A DNA stretch of 64,000 nucleotides from Centrapalus pauciflorus (Eukaryota; Streptophyta; Magnoliopsida; Asterales; Asteraceae), in the NCBI GenBank assembly GCA_020465985.1, contig JAANYP010006342.1:1-64000 (forward strand). The letters are read 5' to 3'. The notes below the pieces were generated by a model. That model worked only from the letters and a program-made list of their open reading frames with translations, was not told where the DNA came from and searched no databases. The translations under genes and the position numbers were made by a program. Positions 34,790 through 44,810 of this stretch are shown here, in pieces; position 1 is the first letter of the stretch, and every line of letters starts with the position of its first letter.

Positions 34790-37700
34790 ATGAGATTTGT
34801 TTTAGATTTGAGCAACTCTATTTTTCCTGCAATCAATCCTCAGCATCGTCCCAATGTAAAGCCCCAAATTCCTAGATTCTGGATTCATCTTTCCGGTTCT
34901 CGTACCACCCAGTTGCAGGCACAAATAACCGATTCTATATCGGTGGTGGAGTCGAAATCGATTAGCAACAAGGATGTGATTGAAAATGAAAAACGTGTAA
35001 TAGTTGGCACCTATGCCAGAGCTCCTCTTGTGCTCACCAGTGGAAAAGGTTGTAAATTGTATGATACTGAAGGTCGAGAGTATATTGATCTCACTTCGGG
35101 TATTGCGGTTAATGCTTTGGGCCATGGAGATCCTGATTGGGTTCAAGCCATTACTGATCAAGCTAACCTACTAGCCCATGTTAGCAATATCTATTATTCT
35201 GTTCCTCAGGTTAACTACTAATCTTAGTTGGTGTTGAATTCATGAATATTGTTTCTGAAATCTGTTTATTATGATGAATATGAAATTGCTAGAATTCGAC
35301 ATTTTCATGCAAACCAAGTGATGTGTTCGTCTAATGTTAGCACTTCAATGTATCTGTCCTGCTTCAAATATTACATATCATGCAGTTGACAGGCACATGG
35401 AATAATTTCAACCAAAGCAGTATTTTGCCATTGTTCTAGTTATAGCATGGAAACGGATTAAACAGCAGAGTTCCAAATTATTAGATTAATTGTTTCTTGA
35501 CAGATAACTGTCTTCCATGTAATCATACAGTGTGAAGAGTCAATATTAGGTTTGATTTGCAACAAATTTTTGCTCACAAACATTGAAGTTCCAATGTTAT
35601 TATTGATCTTTGCAGGTGAATCTTGCTGAACGACTTGTAGCTAGTTCCTTTGCAGACCGTGTTTTTTTCTGCAACTCTGGAACAGAAGCAAATGAAGCTG
35701 CTATAAAATTTGCAAGAAAGTTCCAACGATTTTCACATCCCAATAAGACTGATCCGCCTACTGAATTTATCTCCTTTACTAACAGCTTCCATGGAAGGAC
35801 AATTGGTTCGCTTGCCTTGACCAGCAAAGAGCATTACAGAACACCTTTTGAGCCGGTGATGCCTGGCGTTACTTTCTTGACGTATGGGGACATTGATTCT
35901 GTTCAAGAACTAATATCTAGTGGCAAAATTGCTGCCGTGTTTGTGGAACCTATTCAAGGGGAGGGTGGAATATACAGTGCTACAAAAGAGTTCTTGCAAT
36001 CTTTGCGCATTGCTTGCAACAAGGCGGGATCTTTGCTGGTTTTTGACGAGGTAATATGCTAACTCATTAATGGCTGAATATTAGCGTGCGATCTGACAAT
36101 ATTACATATTTCTGATTGTGATTTGTGAGGGGCGATCACCTTGTTTTTTTTGCATAGATTTGTATGCTTATTTTTACTACAAAACAAAAGTACAAAACTG
36201 ATATATTGATACTAAATAGTAGTAGATGCAGGTTGGGTAATAGGTGAAAATAGGTAACCTTTATTTAATGTCCCTCATACTACAACACAATATCGTCCAC
36301 TCTAGGGCTCTAGCCAAGCCTCCTTCCCCCTCCGGATGTTGTTTTTGGTGGCCAAGCAAGAACTTCCAAGGGGTCACCGGTCACCCATCATGGGACTGCT
36401 TCTCCTCGAACACACTTAATTGCAGATTTGCAGCTGATGAGATTTGGTGTGTTTGTGGCCACAAAATGTGTTGTGTCTGATAAGGCCGAGAAATACTCAT
36501 GTACCGTCTTTCCTGTGGTCCGGCAACCGTCAATCTTTTTTATAAAAAGCTATTCTATTGAAGTTTTAAACTAATAATCTAATTTTTCTGTGAATAAATT
36601 AGTTTTGGAGATTGTAAGCATCTAAATGCACCTTAGGTCACTTCAACTTGATTGACCCATTTTCGTTTAGTTTATAAAATAAAATATAACCCAAATTGAC
36701 ACATTTTAGGCAAATTGGTCGAGATTGCAAGTGTCACAAAAGGGAGCTGGCTAGACTACTCGCTTGTGTCCGGAAGGTCATAAGTACATGTGAACATAGA
36801 CTTCCATTCCCACCCTTGTAAGGTCGAAGGAGCTTTGGTGCACCAGGTTCGCTATGCATAGTAACAAAAGAAAAGCGGCAGTACAACTGATATGCGTTTT
36901 ATCTTTACTATACATTCTATATTATTAGAATGGTAACAATGTGTTGCATGAAATACAAGAGAGAATGGCAAGGAGAAATGAAAGATTGTGTGTTTTTTTT
37001 ATGTATTTTGAAAGAGAAACAAAGTTCTTTATAGGCAGAGTGGTGTAATGTAATAGAACTGGAGATAACAGTTAATGACATTTAACTTGCAGAGTTAATT
37101 TGCCTCGTAATGCTCATCGTTGAAAAATGGTCTGTTTTGAATTACTAAGTAAATAAGTTGGCTGTTTTGTTGTCCTCATTGTGAAATGGCAAACTGCACT
37201 TAAGATCTGACAAGTGTGTAGTAGATGGGATGGGACGAGGATGGGGGAGTTTTCAAAATAGAAACTCTTAAAAGTAAGAACCTCTATTTATGATAGGCCT
37301 AAATGTATAGTGAAAATAGTAAATAGTAAAGATAAGATAATGTCCAAGTTAATTTCAGTGGAAAAACCTTTTTGGCGATAATGAGCATTACGAGGCAAAT
37401 TAACTCTGTGAGTTATCGCTACTAGAACCATTATAATTGTTTCTATTACATCCTTCTACTCTTTGCGAATAAATAGAGAACTTCGTTTCTCTTTTGAAAC
37501 GCCCAAAACATGTCATCTTTCTTTTCTCCTTCACATCCTCTCTTGTATCCCAAGCAATGTGTGGGTACCCCTATAGTTTAATTAGTTAACTGGATTAATA
37601 CCCATGTGTTACATGGGTTGATTATAAGAAATAAATATTTATAAAGATATATTAAATAATTATAAAAATCAGAATTTATTAAATTTTAGTTAATTAAGTA

Positions 37701-39207
37701 TTAAATTAGTTAAAATTTAAGTTTAAATCGGATTATAGTAAAGTGACATGTCATAAGGAAATGATGACGGCAAAATAAATGTGAGGCCAACATGTGGCAT
37801 AATAGATTAACACTTAGCAGCATGCCCATGGCGTAAAACCATGCCTTCAAGGGATTACTGTTGTGTGGGTGCATTACTGATTTACTGCCACTTAGATATA
37901 TTTTACAAGAAGCTCTAGTTTATGATCTTGTATTGATTAATGTGCTATGGCCTATGGTAATGACAAATAAAGGCTCTTGCGTACCAAAGTTAATAGGTAG
38001 TATAGGAAAGTCTTAACATTGTAGTTTTTTAAAACCAAAAATCTTACAATTTCTGTACGCCATTGGACATGAGAAAAGTGGAAATTGTTGCAACTCTCAT
38101 GTGATGGAAAGTGTAACCATTCTCTCTTACCATTCAAAAAAGGGAGTTTCACCTGTTGCTCAACTTTTGATTGGTTTACACTCTTTATTGCCATCTCACC
38201 ATATGCTTTTATCGAAGTAAACTGTAATAAATTGCCTGTTATTTTAGGGTTAATATTGAAGAACCCTATCAAATTTTTTCATTTTTGTGATTAAGTCCTA
38301 AACTTTTTTCTTACTGTTTAAATCCTTAAACTATTTTTGTCTTATTAAAAAATGTATATTTGACCTATTTGAACGGTTACCAAACAAGTGTATATTTCAT
38401 ATTTTAGCGATTAAGTCCCTAACTTTTTGTTTTATCAGCCGGCTAATCCGGTAGCCGGTCAAAAATATATAATTTTGAATGAAGAAAACATAGTTTAGGG
38501 ACTTAAATAATTGGAAAAATTTTTAAGGACTTAATTGAGAAAATTAAGAAGTTGATTGGGGTTTTTCAATATTAACCCGTTATTTTAAACGATCGTTAAA
38601 CGTCCCCTGTAAATGATAGTTGTATACTTCATATGAAAGACAAATGCTGTGTATCTAATTGTAGGTTCAATGTGGGTTGGGTCGAACCGGTTATCTTTGG
38701 GCACACGAAGCTTATGGTATAACCCCTGATATTATGACTCTTGCCAAGCCTCTAGCCGGAGGTTTGCCAATAGGAGCTACACTAGTGACTGAAAGAGTGA
38801 ATGCTGCCATCAACTACGGGGATCACGGAAGCACTTTTGCTGGTGGACCTCTTGTTTGTGCAGCTGCAATAGCAGTTTTTGATAAAATATCAAACCCAAG
38901 CTTTCTGGCCAATGTCACCAAGAAGGGCAACTACTTGAAAGAAATCCTGAAGAAAAAACTAGGAGGAAACTCACATGTGAAAGAAATACGAGGTTTTGGT
39001 CTTATTGTTGGAATCGAGTTGAATGTTTCTGCCTCGCCTCTTGTGGATGCTTGTCGAGAGTCTGGTCTGCTGATATTGACTGCAGGGAAAGGAGACATCA
39101 TTAGACTGGTGCCACCATTGATAATCTCAGAGCAGGAACTAGATCGTGCTGTTGACATCATGTACGAGTGTTTTCATGTTCTTGATGAAAAGAATCCGAA
39201 AAAGTAG
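34790..39207 (+). CDS. WIN1: Acetylornithine aminotransferase, plastid/mitochondrial precursor
   Basis: PLP enzyme converting N-acetylglutamate semialdehyde and glutamate to N-acetylornithine and 2-oxoglutarate in arginine synthesis. Exons 34790-35209, 35616-36050 and 38665-39207 join in phase 0 to give 465 aa, close to the Arabidopsis length I recall. The N-terminal 60 or so residues are Ser/Arg/Asn-rich without conserved motifs, as expected of an organelle transit peptide; the mature enzyme begins near NKDVIENEKRVIVGTYARAP. Class III aminotransferase signatures are present: SGTEANEAA (161-169) binds the PLP phosphate, FDEVQCGLGRTG (from 283) has the ring-contacting Asp284, and TLAKPLAGGLPIGA carries the Schiff-base Lys313. 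Later motifs HGSTFAGGPL and RLVPPLIIS are intact. Intron 2 (2.6 kb) is loaded with repeats. Confidence 0.95.
36332..36468 (-). mobile_element. 5S rRNA-derived sequence (Cassandra-like or SINE3-like remnant)
   Basis: On the minus strand the order matches plant 5S rRNA: CACCAAATCTCATCAGCTGC (5S CACCGGATCCCATCAGAACT), then AATTAAGTGTGTTCGAGGAG (A-box region), then CCCATGATGGGTGACC and CCTTGGAAGTTCTTG (C box). GGTGACC is duplicated and many bases have changed, so it is not a functional 5S gene. Plant sequences of this sort come from Cassandra TRIM LTRs or 5S-headed SINEs. I could not define the element's ends. Confidence 0.65.
36940..37560. mobile_element. Element with about 190-bp diverged inverted arms
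   Basis: The left arm contains ATACAAGAGAGAATGGCAAG, GAGAAACAAAGTTCTTTAT and AGAGTTAATTTGCCTCGTAA. The right arm carries the same phrases inverted, e.g. TTACGAGGCAAATTAACTCT at 37391. The copies could be two LTR-like fragments in opposite orientation or a foldback transposon. It lies in intron 2 of the aminotransferase gene. Confidence 0.6.
37590..37806 (-). mobile_element. Small decayed Helitron, minus strand
   Basis: Minus-strand head TCTATTATGCCACATGTTGG after A, 3' hairpin ACCCATGTAACACATGGGT, end CCAG (a change from CTAG) followed by T. It lies in aminotransferase intron 2. Confidence 0.5.
38247..38578. mobile_element. Foldback MITE in aminotransferase intron 2, perfect 9-bp duplication
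   Basis: Ends GGGTTAATATTGAAGAACCC and, inverted, GGGTTAATATTGAAAAACCC. Flanked by GTTATTTTA at 38238-38246 and 38579-38587. Arms repeat the phrase TTAAGTCCxTAAAC. MULE-type MITE. Confidence 0.85.
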
Positions 39208-39812
39208 TTCCAACGCCCAGGTTTTTCCCTGCTGGTTTGTTAGATTATAATGACGGTACGTTTGTCATTTCAAATGTTAGGTTATGATGATCGTACTTTA
39301 ACTTGATGCTTTGTACACCATTGTCAGATAGCTTTTGAGCTTTAAAATTGGTGGATCATGTAGCCTGATAATTGTTGCATCATTTGTGTATAATTTATTG
39401 CAAAATCATAGGAAGTAGAGTTGGATAATTACTTGATAGTTGATAAAAGTCAAATATGGTTATGTAATTATATGTTTATCTAAATAATAAGAGGGGAAAA
39501 AATTAATGCAAATGTGCCATGGGTTTTAGACTTTTAGTAGCATAATGTTGAAAATTTTATTTGTTACAATAGTTCATAAAATCATAGAAAATCTTATTAA
39601 TTGGTCTTTGACGAGTAGGATTCGTCGTCGCAGAAATAATATACAAATTCTGCTGCAGAACATTGAAATGTATGTAAAAGTAGATGTTCAAGTGTTGGAA
39701 ATTAGTCGAAAACGATCAACCCTCGTAACCAAATCAATATAATAGTAATAATAATAATCTAACATGTTTTGTCGTCCGAACACAACACTTAACAAGATAC
39801 AAAATTTATTAT

Positions 39813-41113
39813 TTATGAACCAGGCGCAAACTTGGTGGCATAGACCCATGCATTGTTAGCCACTGGGTTGTCCAAATGGTCCAAAAGGTTCTCCAATGGT
39901 CCCTTGCCTGTTACAATTGCTTGCACAAAGAACCCAGACATTGAAAACATTGCTAGTCTCCCATTCTTGATTTCCTTCACCTTCAATTCAGCAAAAGTCA
40001 CCGGGTCGTCTGCAAGTCCCAATGGGTCAAAATACTGACCACCTGGGTAGAGGTCGTTACCATCTCCGACACCATCCAGCCCGTTAATACGATACCCTTC
40101 AACAAGTCCCATTAAGACAACTTGAAAACCAAGCACTGCTAATATGCTTTGGGCGTGGACTAGGTTCGGGTTCCCCAAGTAGTCTAGTCCGCCTTCAGTG
40201 AAGATTTGGGCTCCGGCTTTGAACCAAACAGGCTCCTTGAAATCTACTTTCAGCCATTTCTCGAGGACTTCAGGGGTGATGCAACCTAGTGCTCCGAGCA
40301 TTGCCCATCGTCCGTGGATTACCTAAGCATTTTTATTCTAAAGATTAGCTTGTAATATACTCTCTAGTAATCAAATGAGAATGACCTGAAACTTCATGAT
40401 ATCTGGTTATCTGTATATTTTGTTTCTTAACATATTTAAGACATCAAGTATTTACAAACTTAAGAAATTATTGTTGTGGGTCAACCCGGCCCGACCATAT
40501 TAAAAAGTGATTCGTTTAGAATATCCGTTTATACATCTATATTTGAAGGGAAGACTTACCTCAAGAGCCCGGTTTTTAGCGAAGGCCTCGGGATCAGCAG
40601 ACAAACCAGCAGTGTCCCAACCATAGTCACCGGGGAATTCTCCATTTAAGTATGATGGTGTTTGAGCCGAAAAGGGTCCCAAGTACTTCACACGGTCTGG
40701 TCCGTACCACAAGTCATTTCCCTGTTTAATTTTACAAAAAAATTAGTCAGCAATTGCAATAGATAAAGATTTCTTCATACAACATTCCAGAATCTAGTTA
40801 GTTAACTGAAGCTGGCCATGCTCATCAATTCTTGACATAGGAACATTCGAAATGATCAAAAGTATTACACGAGTATCGAATTCCACACACCAAAACCAAA
40901 TTCCCACAACTCAACTCAACGTTTGTTTGTTTACTTCTTAATGGAATCATTAAGAAGTCATTCAAAGGTAAAATGACCACTTAATAATTCCATTAAGAGG
41001 TAAAGAAACAAAGCCTCAGCTGCGCTCGACCGATGAACACCCTACGACTTTTGTAGTTAACTGAGTAATGATTTTGTATAAAAATTGGAAATTTTCAACA
41101 AAATTTTGAGTTA

Positions 41114-41200
<87 letters not shown>

Positions 41201-41341
41201 AGGGAGTAGTCATAGTACCATTGTGAACTTGCCATTGACCATGGAGACTGAATCTCTAAGGGAGTTGACATTGGAGGATTTGGTTTGACCCAAAAATGGG
41301 GTGGCTCTGACCACAGTGATGGAGCTAGCGGTTGCAGCCAT
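39813..41341 (-). CDS. LHCB3: Chlorophyll a/b-binding protein LHCB3 of photosystem II
   Basis: Antenna subunit that joins LHCB1/LHCB2 in intermediate-binding LHCII trimers of the thylakoid membrane. Exons 41219-41341, 40560-40721 and 39813-40322 (stop at 39813) join in phase 0 to 264 aa, the usual length. It starts MAATASSITVVRATPFLGQT, a Ser/Thr-rich chloroplast transit peptide. The mature part has WYGPDRVKYLG (trimer motif), LGxFSAQTPSYLNGEFPGDYGW, helix B with EVIHGRWAMLGALGC, helix C region and helix A with KVKEIKNGRLAMFSM, and ends ATKFAPGS. The short N-terminus lacking the RKxxxK phosphorylation segment of LHCB1/2 is typical of LHCB3. Ser replaces the usual Phe in MFGFFVQ (here MSGFFVQ). 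It is convergent with the aminotransferase gene, 0.6 kb apart. Confidence 0.97.
40921..41012. mobile_element. Short foldback repeat in LHCB3 intron 1
   Basis: GTTTGTTTACTTCTTAATGG at one side and CCATTAAGAGGTAAAGAAAC at the other form arms of a palindrome of about 90 bp. A sister copy is at 42187. Confidence 0.5.
41117..41205. repeat. (AT)n(AG)n microsatellite in LHCB3 intron 1
   Basis: About 44 bases of AT repeats followed by about 36 of AG, only a few bases from the intron 1 donor. Confidence 0.9.
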
Positions 41342-41427
41342 TGATGATTGAAGGTTGGTTAGGTAGTTAAAGGTTCAAACTTCAAAGGGATTGATTAAGA
41401 ATTGGTGCAAAGCAAAGCAGAGAGGGT

Positions 41428-41586
41428 ATATATAATAATATATGTATATGAAGACTTTAGGGAATTTATAGATTTGTGGTTGAAATTGCATTTTGGTTTG
41501 GTGACAAATATGCAAGCAATTTCCAATGGACCAATGATATCACTTGGAAATATTTCTGATATCCACATGTCATATTTGCCCTTATC
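41428..41586 (-). promoter_or_regulatory. LHCB3 promoter: TATA, ATTGG and GATA boxes
   Basis: On the minus strand, reading toward the gene: GATAAG (41581-41586), GATATC, GATATCATTGGTCCATTGG and TATATATA (41428-41437), about 90 bases before the ATG. CCAAT and GATA/I-box motifs near TATA are the known light-regulatory arrangement of Lhc promoters. Confidence 0.6.
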
Positions 41587-41654
41587 TATATTTATCCACC
41601 ACTAATTATTTTCCACATCAAGATTTTATGTAGGTACTTTGTGTAATGGTAAAA

Positions 41655-42136
41655 CGAGACGAGAAAACTCGTGAGCTACTTGAGATTGACTCGTAGACTA
41701 CTCGAAATTGACTCGCAATTAATCGAGCCGAGCTCGAGCTAGAGCTACTCGAGTAGTAATCGAGTCGAACTCGAGTATTAAAATAGTCTGCTCGATAGGC
41801 TCACGAGCCTAATCGAGCTTGAGTTTTAAAGTTTACGTTTTTACCCTTGAAGTTGTAATATTATATTTTTATCACCTTTTTATAAATCAAACTACATAAT
41901 CTTATACCTAAAATTACATCATTATATTATACATTTCTTGATTGTTGTTGGGATAAAATTAGATTGAATATTTTGTATTTATATTTCGATTTATTTATTA
42001 TCCCGAATTTAATCGAGCCGAGTCAAGTCGAGCTCGATAGTATCGAGTAATTTATCGAATCGAGCTCAAGTTTCAAAACTAAGGCTCGATCGAGCTCGAG
42101 CTTGGTGATACTCGACTCGGCTTGATTACACCCCTA
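41655..42136. mobile_element. CTCGAG-rich insertion flanked by a perfect 19-bp direct repeat
   Basis: The 482-bp segment has both outer thirds filled with GAGCTCGAGC, ACTCGAGTA and ATCGAGC-type words and an AT-rich middle. ACTTTGTGTAATGGTAAAA stands at both sides (41636-41654, 42137-42155). A duplication this long points to non-LTR-style insertion. The element lies about 300 bp upstream of LHCB3. Confidence 0.6.
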
Positions 42137-42186
42137 ACTTTGTGTAATGGTAAAAGGATCTGAGATTCAGAATTGCATAAGTCAGG

Positions 42187-42281
42187 GGTTGTTTGTTTAC
42201 TTATTAATGAAATCATTAAAAAGTCATTCAAGGTAAAATAACCTCTTAATGATTCCATTAAGAGGTAAACAAACACGATCT
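42187..42281. mobile_element. Short foldback repeat, sister of the copy at 40921
   Basis: Palindromic arms GTTGTTTGTTTACTTATTAA and CCATTAAGAGGTAAACAAAC; centre AAGTCATTCAAGGTAAAATA as in the copy in LHCB3 intron 1. Confidence 0.5.
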
Positions 42282-42489
42282 TAATAAAGTTTTTTTTCCT
42301 GGTGTAATTGTAAAAACGTATTGGTTGTATAATTTTATGTAAATTTATGTTTTTTAAATGAAAAAATCTGTAACATTTTATCACATTTTATTTAATTAGT
42401 ATATAAATATAAAATACGTATTAAAAAAACATATTTATTCAGTACTAAGGCAACTGCAGATGGATTAAAGGCCATAGGCTATAAAAACA

Positions 42490-42514
42490 TGCGGTGAACG
42501 TGGATCGAACACGT

Positions 42515-42557
<43 letters not shown>

Positions 42558-42562
42558 CCCGC
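42490..42562 (-). tRNA. trnF-GAA: tRNA-Phe (anticodon GAA)
   Basis: The minus strand reads GCGGGGATAGCTCAGTTGGG at the 5' end, then anticodon loop CTGAAGA and T-loop TTCGATC, and the acceptor stem closes with 3' TCACCGC plus A discriminator. A full cloverleaf of 73 nt without intron, like cytosolic plant tRNA-Phe. A T run (ATGTTTTT) follows on the minus strand as pol III terminator. Confidence 0.95.
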
Positions 42563-42818
42563 TGATGTTTATATTTGCTAAAATAATCATATTTATACGT
42601 AAACACATCTCACCATTTCATTCGCCCAGATTGTCTCTGTACCATTCTTTTTCTTGTTCATTTTTCCCATCAATTTCATCAAAACCATCCAAGAAAAAAA
42701 AAAAAAAAACAGAACACCGATCGAGAGGGCTCATCTGATCAAATAATTGTTGAATCAATCAATCTCCGGGAACAATTTGATCGGCCGGAGAAACAGTGAT
42801 AAAACAATATATATAATA

Positions 42819-44491
42819 ATGGTACACAGTCTCTTCTCCTGCTTTGGCAACAAACGACGCCGCTCTTCATGCCACACGAAAACTGCATACCAGACGGCAG
42901 AAGAATTTCGAAAGGGAGGACCGGTGGTGGTGGAGCTGTTCTCATCGCAAGGATGCGCGGCGTCGCAAGAAGCGGAGGCGCTGTTCTCGAGGCTAGGGAG
43001 AGGAGACTTGGAGGTAGAGGTGCCGGTAATACTAATGGCGTATCACGTGGACTATTGGGATCACCATGGTTGGAAAGATCCGTTTGGTTCGAGCCAGTGG
43101 ACGGTTAGACAAAAGAGTTACGTGGAATCGTTTAATTTAGACACCATGTTTACGCCTCAGGTTATTATTCAGGGTCGAACCCAATGCATCGCTAACGATC
43201 AACATGCTCTTCTCTCTTCCATTGCTTCTGCAACCAGATACCCTCCTATGGCCTTCCAGGTAATCCTTCTTAATTTACACATGCATGATAGTTCAGGGGT
43301 GTCGATATTGACCCAACGGGCCAAACGGGCCGAACAGTTAAATGGACTCATTGTGAAAAACTAAGATAGAACATGATTTTTTTTTAAAAAAATGAAAATT
43401 TATAAAACGGCGTATTAAAAAAAGGGTTAATTACGTCAAAAGGTAATCTATTATTACTGTTTTTTCAATTTGGGTAACATGCTAAATTTTTTTCTATTTG
43501 AGGTAACATACTTTCAAATCAAGTCAATAAAGGTAATCGTATCGGATTGAAAAGTAAAAATTACTGACATGACAATTTTGTATCTAGTCATAAGTTTTTT
43601 TAATTTCTAATATTGCTTAATTATTTTTAAATTTGCTCAAAATAGCAATGTATTATCAAAAAGTACTTTTAAATTGCACAAAATAGTGCATATCATATAA
43701 CAATTAAACTGTCGTTTTTCTAAAAAAAATATTGACTGGACAAAGAAACTGTCACGTCAGTAATTTTTACCTTTCAATCCGATATGGTTACCTTAATTGA
43801 CTTGATTGGAAAGTATGTTACCTTAATTAGAAGAAAAATTAGTATGTTACCCAAATTGAGTAAACTGTGACATTATGTTACATTTTGACGCAATTAACCC
43901 TTAAAAAAATTGTTCTTTGAAAAAAATTCAAAATTATGTAAATTTTATGACATTTGGTCGTCAACCGTTTGACCAGTTTGCTTGAATGAACTCAAATTGT
44001 CACCCCTACTAAAAATAGATCAATCCTAATTAAATGTATTTTATGAAAATTTTCCTAATTAATATTTTAAGGTAATTAATATTGCATTAATAGTTAATTA
44101 ATTGGTTATGTATGTATGTATGTATCAGGCCACATTCCAAAGGGCAACACCAGTATCCTTACAAATCTCCCTATCAGGAGCATTAAGGGCTAAGGTAGAC
44201 AGCAAGGGTGCGGACATTATGGTCGCGCTCTACGAAAGTGGTCTGACCACCAACTGCCTGAAAGGTGCGAACCAAGGCCGAGTCCTCACCAACGATTTCG
44301 TTGTTAGGAGGCTCCGTAGGCTCTACTCCATCAAGGACCTCTCCGCCAAAAAAACACTGACGGGGTCCATGGCTTTCGATATATGGCCAGGTTTTAATAG
44401 CTCCAAATGTGGCATTGTTCTGTTTGTGCAGCAACATGGATCTCATCATATTTTCGGTTCGCAGCGCTTTCACTTACCCGAAAATCTATAA
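42819..44491 (+). CDS. DUF1223 thioredoxin-like family protein
   Basis: Exons 42819-43259 and 44129-44491 join in phase 0 (FQ|AT) to give 267 aa. The start MVHSLFSCFGNKRRRSS is the first ATG of the conserved frame after a leader containing a 16-base A run. Conserved blocks: PVVVELFSSQGCAASQEAEA, VPVILMAYHVDYWDHHGWKD, QWTVRQKSYV, FTPQVIIQG and, in exon 2, ALYESGLTTNC and SAKKTLTG. DUF1223 has a thioredoxin-like fold; bacterial members have CxxC, whereas here only the first Cys (SQGCAAS) remains, as I recall for plant homologues, so simple dithiol redox activity is doubtful. Function unknown. The intron carries a 477-bp MITE, and the acceptor follows a TATG repeat. Confidence 0.93.
43424..43900. 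mobile_element. MITE in the DUF1223 intron, perfect 9-bp duplication
   Basis: Ends GGGTTAATTACGTCAAAAGG and, inverted, GGGTTAATTGCGTCAAAATG. Flanked by TTAAAAAAA at 43415-43423 and 43901-43909. Subterminal TCAATTTGGGTAACAT and TACTGACATGACAATTT are mirrored in the other arm. Confidence 0.85.
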
Positions 44492-44810
44492 ATTAATAAA
44501 CTTTTCTTCTAAACCGATTTGAAATTGTTCCGCTTAATTTGGAGTTGATTATAATTTTTAGATTGTATCTATTTCAACAATGAAATTGGATCGGCTCTCG
44601 ATCTGGCTATATTAGTGATCATATAATTGAGATGTATAGGTTAACTCAACATTGTTTTTTCTGTAAGATTTTGAAGGTAGAATAGTATTTAGTTGAGGTC
44701 TTTTTCTTTTGACTTTTGTTTAGTGGATAATTTTGTATGTTAATTTGTTGGCTATAATTGGAGTAAATGCTTTTTTAAACTCTTATTCATATGACTGTTT
44801 TTAGGGCTTA

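Noticed and set aside
36244..36480. 78-aa plus-strand ORF in aminotransferase intron 2
   Set aside because: Antisense of the 5S-derived repeat.
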